NCBI RefSeq assembly: GCF_900101905.1
Contig: NZ_FNAJ01000019.1
Span: 1-64,000, forward strand
Direction of reading: 5' to 3'
From: Myxococcus virescens
Lineage (GTDB): Bacteria; Myxococcota; Myxococcia; Myxococcales; Myxococcaceae
Length of the DNA stretch: 64,000 bases
Positions 29,907-38,359 of the stretch are shown in pieces. The notes beneath the pieces were generated by a model that saw nothing but the letters and a program-made list of their open reading frames with translations, ran no database searches and was not told the DNA's origin. Numbering within the stretch: the stretch's first letter is position 1; each line of letters begins with the position of its first letter. The translations under genes and the position numbers were made by a program.

Positions 29907-30803
29907 TCATGGGGACGCCAGGGTGTGGCCAATGTTGCGGTCCACCACGGTGAAGCCGACGGACTGATAGAGGGCGGGGGAGGCCGGGTTGTCCGCGAAG
30001 GCGTACACGATGGCCCGCCTGGCGCCCAGCATGTGCATGCGCCGGAGCCCTTCGTGTAGGAGCGCGCGCACCAGCCCGCGTCGCCTGTGCTCTGGGGCGC
30101 ACGCCACCGGTTCGAATTCGCCCACCGCGTTCGCCTCGTCGAGCCAGCCCAGCGCGCAGGCCGCGAGGCTTCCGTCGGGCGCCTCGGCGACGAGGTCCAA
30201 CGCAGGCTGGTAGCCCGGTGCCTCCATGAGCCGCGCGTACACCTCCGTTGTCACCCGCTCGGAGCCGAAGCCGCGCCGGTGTACGAGGGCTCGCGCGGCT
30301 GCCTCCTCGGGGCCCCGCACCGCGCGCACCCGGTAGCCCGCGGGCAGCGAAGGCGGCGGAGACGGCACCGCGTGTAGCGGCAGTGCGAGGTGCAGGTAGC
30401 ACCCGCCCGTGGTGCGCCGCCAACCGCGCCGCTGCAGCGCCGCGAGCAGCGGACCGTTGCTCTCCAGTGCCCACACGGTGGCCGGCTGCGGGGTGCGCTC
30501 GTGGCGTGCGCGAACCCAGGGAAGCACATCCTCCGCGAAGGCGTCAGCGTGCACGAGCGGGTGGACGAGCAGGTCCACATCGCCGTTGCCGTAGGCCCAC
30601 GCAAAGCCAGCGAGTTGGCCCGGCGCGTGTTCCCACAGGGTGATGTCCTCCCGCGGCCGTACCTGTGCATTGCGCAGCAGGCGCCAGGTCAGGTCTCCCA
30701 CCGCGCATTCCACGTGGGGACCTCGCTCCGCCCAGGCCTGTGCCACGAGGCGAGCCATGGTGTTGAGGTCGGCCACATCGCGATAGGGGCGGAGGCAGAA
30801 CAT
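29907..30803 (-). CDS. GNAT family N-acetyltransferase, possibly tandem
   Basis: This is a 298-residue protein. The C-terminal half is a clear GNAT fold: EFEPVACAPEHRRRGLVRAL holds the acetyl-CoA loop (R-R-R-G-L), and NPASPALYQSVGF is the typical end. The N-terminal half (FCLRPYRDVADLNTMARLVA ... GFAWAYGNGDVDLLVHP) looks like a second, degenerate GNAT domain, as in mycothiol synthase-like tandem proteins. The substrate is unknown. It stands alone. Confidence 0.85.
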   Translation of the reverse strand: MFCLRPYRDVADLNTMARLVAQAWAERGPHVECAVGDLTWRLLRNAQVRPREDITLWEHAPGQLAGFAWAYGNGDVDLLVHPLVHADAFAEDVLPWVRARHERTPQPATVWALESNGPLLAALQRRGWRRTTGGCYLHLALPLHAVPSPPPSLPAGYRVRAVRGPEEAAARALVHRRGFGSERVTTEVYARLMEAPGYQPALDLVAEAPDGSLAACALGWLDEANAVGEFEPVACAPEHRRRGLVRALLHEGLRRMHMLGARRAIVYAFADNPASPALYQSVGFTVVDRNIGHTLASP

Positions 30804-31221
30804 CTCTACTCAATACACCAGACAGGGCGTGATTCGCACTCGTGGATGGGTTGAGCCAATGGTGCGCATTGCCCTTGGCGCACCTGTGACGGCGACCGCA
30901 CGTCGCGCCACCGTACGTCGAGCCCGTGCGTCCGTTCGGAGAAGGGCGGTAGGGAGAGGTTCCGCTCCTGGGGATGGAGACGCAGGTCGTAGTGCCCGGC
31001 ATTCCCCCCACCGCCGCGGAGCACGGGGATGGCGTGCTGGTCCGAATCGATTGAGCCCCCCGAGCACCGGATCGCTTTCCGTGTGTCTTGAGCCTGCGCG
31101 CCGATGACATTCCTGGCGGGTCTGGTAGCCCACCTCGCGAGCGCACATGACGCCGAATCCATTCCTTCACTTCGTGGCGGACGCATGGACGCCGAATCGC
31201 GTGCCGCGTTACAACACCGCG
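30804..31221. other. Region without an intact gene; possible minus-strand fragment
   Basis: No complete gene is supported. On the minus strand at about 30890-31042 a stretch reads like protein (RGGGGNAGHYDLRLHPQERN, then LSLPPFSERTHGLDVRW) but is not bounded by a credible start. It may be a gene relic. The promoter of the PQQ-type gene at 31222 should also lie here. Confidence 0.3.
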
Positions 31222-31770
31222 ATGAACGACCCCTTGCTGATCACGACCGTGCAGGGCTATGTCGCCGCAATCGACCGCGCCAGCGGCCGAGTTATGTGGC
31301 GGCACGATCTTCACGATGCGAGAGCGGACTCCAAGCTGCGCGGCGTGCGAACGACCGTGACGCTTGCCGTTGAGCCGCCCTTCGTCGCGATGCTTTCGGT
31401 GACCTGGGAGGAAATGAGCACGCACACGGGTGCGGTTGCCTCGTGGTGCGTGCGCGTCGTGTGCTGTGACTACGCCAGCGGCCGTGTGCTTTGGACGGTC
31501 TCCGAAGACGTGAAGGGATGGGGGCGGAAGCCAAGCATCGGCGCCATGGACCCTTGCTTGCGAATCCAACAAGGCCAGGTGTTGATGGGCCTTTCGACGG
31601 TGACCGCGTTCGACGCGGCGAGCGGACGGCAATTGTGGAGGACCTCGGTGGCGCCCGAGCCCGAGTCCACTCAGCCTACGGACGGCGGCTTCTTCAGCTC
31701 GCTCATGGGCTCCGCCGGCGCCGTGCGCGCAGAGTATTGGAACTGCAAAATCGCCCGCCAGCGAGACTGA
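31222..31770 (+). CDS. PQQ-like beta-propeller repeat protein
   Basis: This is a 182-residue protein without a signal peptide. Blades are recognisable by GYVAAIDRASGRVMWRHDL, CCDYASGRVLWTVSED and AFDAASGRQLWRTSV. It is a partial propeller and a relative of the protein at 9207-9692, with the same opening MN-P-PLL-T followed by VAA-DR. The ATG at 31222 fits the first blade; an in-frame start at 31147 would add 25 residues of no homology. Function unknown. Confidence 0.65.
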   Translation: MNDPLLITTVQGYVAAIDRASGRVMWRHDLHDARADSKLRGVRTTVTLAVEPPFVAMLSVTWEEMSTHTGAVASWCVRVVCCDYASGRVLWTVSEDVKGWGRKPSIGAMDPCLRIQQGQVLMGLSTVTAFDAASGRQLWRTSVAPEPESTQPTDGGFFSSLMGSAGAVRAEYWNCKIARQRD

Positions 31771-31813
31771 TGAGCGCGGGTCCGCGAAACACGCGACGGC
31801 CCCTCCGTAGTGA

Positions 31814-32608
31814 CTGCAGTCACCGCCGGCTTCTCCCATCAACTCGAGGCAACTGCTGAACCTGGCTCCGGCGCCGCAGTCCTCCGGTTCCGGCGTCCCA
31901 AGCGCCAATGACAAGCTGCCGGCAGGGGACAACCGGTCGGCGGCGTAGCTCGTCGACGACACCCCCGGCTGAAGAAGCTGGGACGCCAGAAGGACATCAG
32001 GTCCGAGCAGGCGTGCAAGCAGACGGGCATCGACCCCAAGCTCGACCTGAAGGACGCGAAGCAGGTCCCCGACGCCGTCTTCCGGCTGGCCAAGGCGCTG
32101 GAGTTCATCGACAGCGCCTTGGCCGCCAATGGCGGGGACCGGTCGAACAAAGTCCTGAACGGCCAGGGAGACGGCAACATCGAGGGCATCACCCAGGGGG
32201 AGATGTGCGGCCCGGCACGGAGGCCGTTCGCCGAGAAGGGGGAATTCTTCCTGGGCGCTCACCCACTGCCGACCACGAATGACACCCACGTCAAGGCGGA
32301 CGGGAGCAACAAGGACAACTTCCAGTGGTTCGCGGGCGAGGCGGGCAAGCACCTGTGGTTCCTTCCAGGCGTCAGCAACGTCCTGACAGGGATTGGCAAC
32401 TCGGAGGGCGGCTTCAAAAGCGTCCTCGAGGGCGCCGCGGAGGGCGTCATCGGGGGCCCTCACGACGGGCCGGGCCAATCCGGCCTCCCTCCTCTTTGAC
32501 GGCGCCATGGGCGCGCTGGGCAGCACCGAGGCTGCTCCGCAGCCGATGAATGACATCGCCAACCAATTGACCCCCACCGCCGCCACTGATAGGAGGTCGT
32601 TTTGTTGA
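31814..32608 (+). pseudogene. Frameshifted gene of an unknown myxobacterial protein
   Basis: Three segments in different frames join into one protein. Segment 1 (about 31814-31945) reads SPINSRQLLNLAPAPQSSGS and then ANDKLPAGDNRSAA, then hits a stop. Segment 2 (about 31970-32460) reads LGRQKDIRSEQACKQTGIDP, VFRLAKALEFIDSALAANGG, GDGNIEGITQGEM and EHLWFLPGVSN-like text. Segment 3 (about 32465-32608) reads SLLFDGAMGALGSTEAAP and ends at the Fur box. At least two frameshifts are needed. No domain is recognised; it resembles Pro-rich starts of secreted myxobacterial proteins. Confidence 0.6.
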
Positions 32609-32625
32609 GAATGAGTATCAATATC
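32607..32625. promoter_or_regulatory. Fur box upstream of the TonB-dependent receptor
   Basis: GAGAATGAGTATCAATATC matches the 19-bp Fur consensus GATAATGATAATCATTATC at 15 of 19 positions by direct comparison. It lies 45 bp before the receptor start, a normal place for iron-dependent repression. Confidence 0.75.
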
Positions 32626-32669
32626 GACATCATCCTCGCGCCATTGAGCCCTGCCTGTACACCGTGAAC

Positions 32670-35279
32670 ATGCCCACACTTCGTCGCTGGCGGGGCGCCC
32701 CCGCGCCATCCTCTCTGGTCTCCACGCTCGCGCTCCTGTCCCTGCTGTCGAGTGGGGTCGCGCGAGCCCAGGATGCGAGCGAGACCCCGGCGTCGGCGAC
32801 ATCCGCTTCCCCCGCTGGCGCGACGCCGCACCTGCAGGCGCCGGAGGGTGAGGGCGGGCCTGCGCCATCCGGCGGGGTCGTCCCTCCGGTGCTGCTGGCC
32901 CAGCCAGAGGCTGTCTATCCGCCCGAGGCGCTCGCCGCGGGGCTTGAAGGCGCGGTGAAGCTCCTCCTGACGCTTGATGCGGAGGGCCGGGTCTCGCGCG
33001 CGGAGGTGGTCGAGGGACTTGGGCACGGACTCGACGAGGCGGCCGTGAGCGCGCTCGAGAACGCGCGCTTCTCCCCGGCGATGCAGGACGGCAACCCCGT
33101 CCCCTGTCAGTTCGAGTTCATCCACCACTTCGTCCTCGCCCGTCCTCCCGAGGCCGCGCCGCCAGGCGCCGAGGAGGTCGCCCAAGTCGCGCCCGACGCG
33201 CCCGCGGAAGAGGCGACCGCGCAGCCCTCCGAGGAGCCAGCGCCTCCCGCTGCCCCTGGCTTCACCTCGGTCGTCCGCGCCAGGTCGACCGAAGCCCGCG
33301 CCCTGGTGCGCGGCTCGGAGGCGGTGGACGTCGTCGAATTGGAGAAGGCCCATGAGCGCGCCGAGGACCTCGCGGAGGTGCTGACGCGCGCATCTGCCGT
33401 GCAGGTCCAGCGGACGGGCGGAATGGGGAGCCGGACCCAGCTCTCGCTCGGGGGGCTCTCCGGTGACCAGGTGCGAGTCCTCCTCGACGGCGTCCCCATC
33501 GAGTACTCGCCCTATGTCTATGGACTGGGAAGTGTTCCGGTCTCGCTCATCCGGCAGCTCGAGGTCTTCAACGGCGTCGTCCCGGTTCGCCTCGCGACGG
33601 ACGCGCTGGGCGGTGCCATCCACCTGCGGTCCGATCTCGCGAAGCCCGAAACCGGTGCCTCCCTGTCGCTCCAGGGCGGGTCCTTCGGCAGCTACCGAGG
33701 GACTGGCAGGCTCACGTGGCGGGCCCACGAGCACGTCTTCGTGCGGGCCGCGGGGTTCCACGACCGCGCGCAGAACGACTACGTCATCACCGTCCCCGTG
33801 GATGACCTGGCGACGGGGCGCGTCTCACCGCGTGCCCTGCGCCGCAACCACGACGCCTACCGGGGCACCGGAGGCGATATCGAGGTGGGGTTCGAGTCAC
33901 TGCCGGGCATCGACCGGCTCGTGCTCAATGGATACCTCGGCCGCTACGACAAGGAGGTCCCGCACGATCAGTTCATGATCCAGCCCTATGGCGCGGTCAC
34001 CTCCGCGCAGGAGAGTTGGGGCCTCGGGCTTCGCTACGAGGTGTCGCCCCATGAGCGGCTGAAGGTGCTCGCCATCGCCGGGTACAACCAGCGTGTGGGC
34101 GAACTCCTCGACGCCTCCGACTGTCTTTACGACTGGTACGGCGCCTGCCGTGCGACGCGGGCGAGGGCCGGGGAGACTGGCTCGACGCCCCTGGAGAACA
34201 CCCAGACGCGCCAGACGTTGTTCGGGCGCGTGCGGCTCCTCGGGACGCTGCTCGACCCCGAGGACCTCGAGGTCTCGCTCGGCGTCGACGACAGCGACCG
34301 AAGCGGCGAGAACGCCTATCTCACTCGTCTGCAGCAGGAAGACCCCCTCCGGGTGCCGCTCGCGCTCACGTCCGCCTTCGGCGGTCTCTCCCATCGTCAG
34401 CTTCTCTGGGACGGCCGGTTGGAGAACACCGTGTTCGTGAAGGGCTACTTGCAGCGCTTCGCCTCGGGAACGAGGCAGGAGGCCGCGGAGCGCCGGTGGG
34501 CCGGAGGCTTCGGTGACACCTTGCGCTTCAGTCTGAGGCGGGGGCTGCTCCTGAAGGCGTCCTATGAGCGGACCACGCGGATGCCGAGGGTGGACGAGAT
34601 CTTCGGTGATGGGGGACTGCTCGTGGAGAACTCGGCGCTCGTCCCCGAGTCGAGTCACAACGCCAACCTGGGCGTGGAGCTCCTCCCCATCGTCACGTCC
34701 GTTGGCCGCTTCGGTGCCAACGCGGTCGCGGGCGTCCGGGACGTCGAGAACCTCATCCAGCTCTTCCCCGGCGACGCCACGCAGGCCTACGAGAACGTGG
34801 ACCACGCTCGCTCCTTCTCTGCGCACGCGGGCGTGGACTGGGACTCACCCGGCGACTGGGTGGGGCTCACCGGCACCGTCACCTGGCTCGACTTCCGCAA
34901 CCTCGCGCGGGAAGGCCAGTTCGCCCGCTTCCACGGGGACCGCATGCCCAACATTCCCTGGCTCCAGGCCTCGGCGACCGCGCGGTTCCAGAAGCGTCAG
35001 CTCTTGAGCGCCCAGGACGCGCTTGGCCTGGAGTGGACGACCCGTTTCGTCGAGTCGTTCTTCCGCTCCTGGGAGAGCGCCGGGCGGGGCGGCGACAAGG
35101 CGCGGGTGCCCACCCAGGTGCTGCACTTCGCCGCGCTCACCTACCGCTCCCGGTTCGAGAGACGCGCCTTCTCCTTCTCCTTCAACCTCCAGAATCTCAC
35201 CGACGCTCCCGCCTTCGACATCGTCGGTGTCCAGAAGCCGGGCCGCGCGTTCTCCGTGCGCGCCACGGTTGATCTCTGA
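32670..35279 (+). CDS. TonB-dependent outer-membrane receptor with N-terminal TonB_C-like domain
   Basis: This is an approximately 869-residue outer-membrane receptor (ATG 32670; GTG 32664 is an alternative). A signal peptide ends near residue 35 (SGVARAQD). Residues about 72-158 resemble the C-terminal domain of TonB (PEAVYPPEALAAGLEGAVKL ... HGLDEAAVSALENARFSPAM), which is unusual on a receptor. A Pro/Ala-rich linker leads to the plug domain (about 225-325, with LGGLSGDQVRVLLDGVPIEY and ATDALGGAIHLRSD) and the 22-strand-type barrel to the C-terminus. The Fur box upstream and the XusB-like and esterase genes downstream point to ferric siderophore uptake. Confidence 0.92.
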   Translation: MPTLRRWRGAPAPSSLVSTLALLSLLSSGVARAQDASETPASATSASPAGATPHLQAPEGEGGPAPSGGVVPPVLLAQPEAVYPPEALAAGLEGAVKLLLTLDAEGRVSRAEVVEGLGHGLDEAAVSALENARFSPAMQDGNPVPCQFEFIHHFVLARPPEAAPPGAEEVAQVAPDAPAEEATAQPSEEPAPPAAPGFTSVVRARSTEARALVRGSEAVDVVELEKAHERAEDLAEVLTRASAVQVQRTGGMGSRTQLSLGGLSGDQVRVLLDGVPIEYSPYVYGLGSVPVSLIRQLEVFNGVVPVRLATDALGGAIHLRSDLAKPETGASLSLQGGSFGSYRGTGRLTWRAHEHVFVRAAGFHDRAQNDYVITVPVDDLATGRVSPRALRRNHDAYRGTGGDIEVGFESLPGIDRLVLNGYLGRYDKEVPHDQFMIQPYGAVTSAQESWGLGLRYEVSPHERLKVLAIAGYNQRVGELLDASDCLYDWYGACRATRARAGETGSTPLENTQTRQTLFGRVRLLGTLLDPEDLEVSLGVDDSDRSGENAYLTRLQQEDPLRVPLALTSAFGGLSHRQLLWDGRLENTVFVKGYLQRFASGTRQEAAERRWAGGFGDTLRFSLRRGLLLKASYERTTRMPRVDEIFGDGGLLVENSALVPESSHNANLGVELLPIVTSVGRFGANAVAGVRDVENLIQLFPGDATQAYENVDHARSFSAHAGVDWDSPGDWVGLTGTVTWLDFRNLAREGQFARFHGDRMPNIPWLQASATARFQKRQLLSAQDALGLEWTTRFVESFFRSWESAGRGGDKARVPTQVLHFAALTYRSRFERRAFSFSFNLQNLTDAPAFDIVGVQKPGRAFSVRATVDL

Positions 35280-35337
35280 GCGCCCGATGAGGCGCTTCGA
35301 GTCTCCTCGCAGGAACCCTTCGCAAAAAGGAAGCCCG

Positions 35338-36606
35338 ATGAAGCTGAAAGCCTCACTCCTCGCCCTCGCCGTGTCCGCCACCGCCTGCTCGGATTCGGAC
35401 GGCCCCCAGGTGGTCCCCGACGCTGGAACCGACGAGCCCCTCTACGCCGCCATCACCCAGGTCGCCATCGCTGGTGGAAACACCCAGAGCTACTTGGTGA
35501 CGTTGGACGACATCGAGAAGGCGCAGACTGTCGGGATTGGCGACGCAATCGAGCTTCCCGCGGACGCGTACATCGCCGCCGGCCTTCCGGGCACCGGCAA
35601 GTTCATCGTCAGCAGCTCGAAGCTGCCGACGGTGACCCCCTACACCCTCAACGCGGATGGCTCGATCGAGGCCGGAGATCCGCTTTCGTTCACCAGCCAG
35701 GGTGTCGCCGCGACCGGTGGCTATCAGTCCCAGCACTACTTCGTCAGCGAGACGAAGGCCTATTACTTCGACCACGTGAACTACAAGCTGGTCATCTGGA
35801 ATCCCCAGGACCTCGCCATCATCACGTCGAAGGACCTGACGTCCCAGCTCAAGGACGGCGACTTCTCGTTCCGCTATTCGCAGAGCCTGGCCATCACCGC
35901 TGGCGACGACGTCATCATCGCCGGTGGCTGGCACGCCGCGGACGTGAAGACGGTTCCGGCGAAGACGGCGCTGGTCATCGTGGACACGAAGACCGACGAG
36001 GTGACCGTCAAGGTCGACAATCGTTGCGGCTGGGCGCGCGACGGCGTCAAGCACACGGATGGGAAGATTTATTACGCCACCGAGTCCCTGGGCAGCGGAG
36101 CGCACTTCGTGTCTCCCGGGACCACCGGCGCGCCCTGCATGGTCCGCTTCGATCCCGCGACTGGCGAGTTCGATGCGTGGTCCACCACGCTCGACTCCTT
36201 CATCAACCCGGGGACGGAGGGTGACATCGCCGCCATGCTCCTGCCTGGCGCTCCCGGCAAGGGCTACCTGCGGGTGATGAACAAGGCCGCCGCGCAGTCC
36301 GCCTGGGACGCCGCGGTGGCCGCCGAGCGGACGTTCAACGGGCAGAGCGCCGCCGTGGGCGCCTGGTGGAGCCTGTGGGAGGTCACCCTCGGCGACGCGC
36401 CGACCGCGACGCCCGTCGTCCGGGACGACCTCGTGCCCACCAACGGCCGCACCATCCCGCAGAATCCGGGTGAGCTCCTGGTGCTGCCGGAGTTCATCAA
36501 TGACAATGCCCAGACGCGCTTCCGCCTCATGAGCCCCGAGACGGGCCTCGGGGACGCGAAGACGGTCGTCGAGGGCCAGGTGCGCGGCCTCCTCCGGATT
36601 CGCTAG
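35338..36606 (+). CDS. DUF4374/XusB-like lipoprotein, putative siderophore-binding propeller
   Basis: This is a 422-residue protein with a lipoprotein-type signal (Cys17 in SATACSDSD; the lipobox is weak at -3). The body is beta-propeller-like and resembles DUF4374 proteins, for example QSYLVTLDDIEKAQTVGIGD and PYTLNADGSIEAGDPLSF. In Bacteroides the DUF4374 lipoprotein XusB sits on the cell surface beside the TonB receptor XusA and captures catecholate siderophores. Here it follows the Fur-controlled receptor by 58 bp, with AAGGAAG upstream of the ATG, so the same job is likely. The family call is by eye and needs a profile search. Confidence 0.7.
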   Translation: MKLKASLLALAVSATACSDSDGPQVVPDAGTDEPLYAAITQVAIAGGNTQSYLVTLDDIEKAQTVGIGDAIELPADAYIAAGLPGTGKFIVSSSKLPTVTPYTLNADGSIEAGDPLSFTSQGVAATGGYQSQHYFVSETKAYYFDHVNYKLVIWNPQDLAIITSKDLTSQLKDGDFSFRYSQSLAITAGDDVIIAGGWHAADVKTVPAKTALVIVDTKTDEVTVKVDNRCGWARDGVKHTDGKIYYATESLGSGAHFVSPGTTGAPCMVRFDPATGEFDAWSTTLDSFINPGTEGDIAAMLLPGAPGKGYLRVMNKAAAQSAWDAAVAAERTFNGQSAAVGAWWSLWEVTLGDAPTATPVVRDDLVPTNGRTIPQNPGELLVLPEFINDNAQTRFRLMSPETGLGDAKTVVEGQVRGLLRIR

Positions 36607-36623
36607 CCACCCGCCTGTCGTTC

Positions 36624-36654
36624 GGAGCCCCCGCTGTGCGTGGGCGGGGGCTCC
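36624..36654 (+). terminator. 11-bp stem hairpin between the XusB-like and esterase genes
   Basis: GGAGCCCCCGC and GCGGGGGCTCC pair perfectly around a 9-nt loop, 17 nt after the XusB-like stop. No T-run follows. It may partly end transcription or stabilise the upstream mRNA, lowering esterase expression relative to receptor and lipoprotein. Confidence 0.5.
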
Positions 36655-36684
36655 AATTCATCCGTCATCACCGGGTCTCCCGCC

Positions 36685-37710
36685 ATGAGTCTCTTCATCC
36701 CCCTCGCGATGGCGCGCTCCCTTGGGCTGCGCTTGCTGAACCCGCTGCTCGCCGCACGCTTCCACGGGCTCCTCGCGGCGGGACTGTTGACCGCCAGTTG
36801 CGCCTCGGGGCCGGTGTCCCGCGCCGCGCCGGTGGCTCGGGTGGACGGGGCTCCGGTGACGCTCCAGGACACCTTCCAGTTCGATCTCGACTCGACCCAC
36901 ACCGGACGGACCCACCGGTTGTACGTGGCGGTCCCCGAAGGCCCCGCGCCCGCCGCCGGCCATCCGGTCATCTACCTGCTGGATGGCGGTGCGCACTTTC
37001 CCACCCTGGAGCGCCTCACACGCGCCCTCCCCAGGCTCGCGCGGGGCTTCGGCGTCGCGGCGGCAACGCCGGTCATCGTCGGGCTGACCTACCCGGGTGA
37101 CCCGGCCCACAGCGACCAGGCACGCGGTGAGGACTACACGCCGCCCGCCCCGAATCTCTCGAACACGGGGGACCGGTTCTCGAAGAAGCAGGGTGGGGCG
37201 GATCGCTTCCTGGACTTCCTGAAGAAGGAGCTGGAGCCCGCGCTTGCTTCGAGATTGCCGATTGACGGCTCACGCACCGCGCTGATGGGCCACTCCTATG
37301 GCGGCCTCCTGGTGCTGCATGCGTTCTTCACGAGGCCCTCGTCCTTCGACACCTTCATCGCGGGGAGCCCGTCCATCTGGTGGAACGACCGCTACGTGCT
37401 CACCGAGAAGAATGCCTTCCTGGAGCGGTTCGCGCGGACCCCGGTGAAGGCGCGCGTGCTGCTCACGGTAGGAGGGCTGGAGCAGAAGCCGCGAAAGAGT
37501 GAGGGGACGCGGGGCATGTTCGCCGCCGAGCGGCGGATGGTCGACAATGCCCGTGAGCTCGCCGTGGAGCTCGAGGCGATGGGTGGCGGCGATTTCGCGG
37601 TCCAGTACCTGGAGTTTCCCGGCGATGACCACTACAGCGCATGGCTCCCCATGCTGAGCCGTGGGCTGCTCTTCTTCTCTGCCCCCTCGCTGCTTCCGGG
37701 CGCCGACTGA
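36685..37710 (+). CDS. IroE-like siderophore esterase (alpha/beta hydrolase)
   Basis: This is a 341-residue exported hydrolase of the putative esterase family that includes IroE and Fes-type siderophore esterases. The signal region ends in LLTASCAS, a weak lipobox at Cys39 from the ATG at 36685. The nucleophile elbow is GHSYGGLLVLHAFF (Ser204), followed by FIAGSPSIWWND, a hallmark of IroE relatives, and GDDHYSAW with the catalytic His. IroE cuts trilactone siderophores in the periplasm so iron can be released. Downstream of a TonB receptor and XusB-like lipoprotein, this role is the best guess. Confidence 0.82.
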   Translation: MSLFIPLAMARSLGLRLLNPLLAARFHGLLAAGLLTASCASGPVSRAAPVARVDGAPVTLQDTFQFDLDSTHTGRTHRLYVAVPEGPAPAAGHPVIYLLDGGAHFPTLERLTRALPRLARGFGVAAATPVIVGLTYPGDPAHSDQARGEDYTPPAPNLSNTGDRFSKKQGGADRFLDFLKKELEPALASRLPIDGSRTALMGHSYGGLLVLHAFFTRPSSFDTFIAGSPSIWWNDRYVLTEKNAFLERFARTPVKARVLLTVGGLEQKPRKSEGTRGMFAAERRMVDNARELAVELEAMGGGDFAVQYLEFPGDDHYSAWLPMLSRGLLFFSAPSLLPGAD

Positions 37711-37720
37711 GCCCGCGCGG

Positions 37721-37740
37721 GGGCACCATTCGCCGTGCCC
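37721..37740 (+). terminator. Short hairpin after the esterase gene
   Basis: GGGCAC and GTGCCC pair around an 8-nt loop starting 10 nt after the stop codon, in the gap to a convergent gene. No T-run follows. Confidence 0.35.
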
Positions 37741-37832
37741 ACACGCAGGTGCGCCTCGCCGAATGACCGACGGAAGAAGCCCTCACTCAACGCGATGCGG
37801 AGGGCGGATTCATCCCATGCGCCTACGCGCTG

Positions 37833-38267
37833 TCAGGCACGTAGGACAGCGACCGCTTCGACTTCGAAGAGCATCCCATCCAGCGCCAGCCGAGGGACGG
37901 GAATCAGCGTACAGGTCGGCTTCATGCCGCCGTTCCAGGCCGCGTCCAGCTCGGGGCCGATGATCCGGAGCTTCTCCTCCGTGTGGTCCACCACGAGCAT
38001 CGTGAGCTTGGCGACATCGCCGACGCCAGCTCCCACGGACTCCAGGGCCGTGCGGATGTTCTGGAACGCCTGTCGCACCTGGAGACGGAAGTCGGGCTGG
38101 AGGGCCCCGGTCTCACTCTCCCCACCTTGCCCCGCCAGGTAGATGAGCCGGGTGCCCGGCGCCACCTGCGCCACGTGCGAGAAGCCGTAGGGCGCCGGGT
38201 CGAACAGTCCCTTGGGATTCGTCAGGACCAGCGGCGACGTCTTCGAGGGGTCTGCGGTCTGTCCCAT
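37833..38267 (-). CDS. RidA/YjgF/UK114-like protein lacking the usual catalytic Arg
   Basis: This 144-residue protein has a chorismate-mutase-like RidA fold: LIYLAGQGGESETG near 40, QVRQAFQNIRTALESVGAGV, and the C-terminal VEAVAVLRA strand. True RidA enzymes deaminate reactive enamines/imines with an Arg in an A-R-S/V motif before strand 5. Here that place reads GMKPTCTLIPV with no Arg, so it is probably a Rid subfamily without imine deaminase activity. Single gene; role unknown. Confidence 0.82.
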   Translation of the reverse strand: MGQTADPSKTSPLVLTNPKGLFDPAPYGFSHVAQVAPGTRLIYLAGQGGESETGALQPDFRLQVRQAFQNIRTALESVGAGVGDVAKLTMLVVDHTEEKLRIIGPELDAAWNGGMKPTCTLIPVPRLALDGMLFEVEAVAVLRA

Positions 38268-38359
38268 GATTCACCTGTATGGATTCTGGAGGCTACGTTC
38301 GGACCCGAATATGCGAGCGAGCAACCGTCGTTCATGGCGCATGGCGCATGTGTGGCCAG

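Noticed and set aside
28260..32660. A CRISPR array or toxin-antitoxin module in the accessory stretch
   Set aside because: There are no regularly spaced repeats, and no small paired genes with toxin or antitoxin motifs were found.
30544..32868. A minus-strand open frame of 774 codons across 30.5-32.9 kb
   Set aside because: It overlaps the GNAT gene, the PQQ-type gene, the broken gene and the receptor start on other frames, and its translation is low-complexity without any domain. High GC content produces such long frames.
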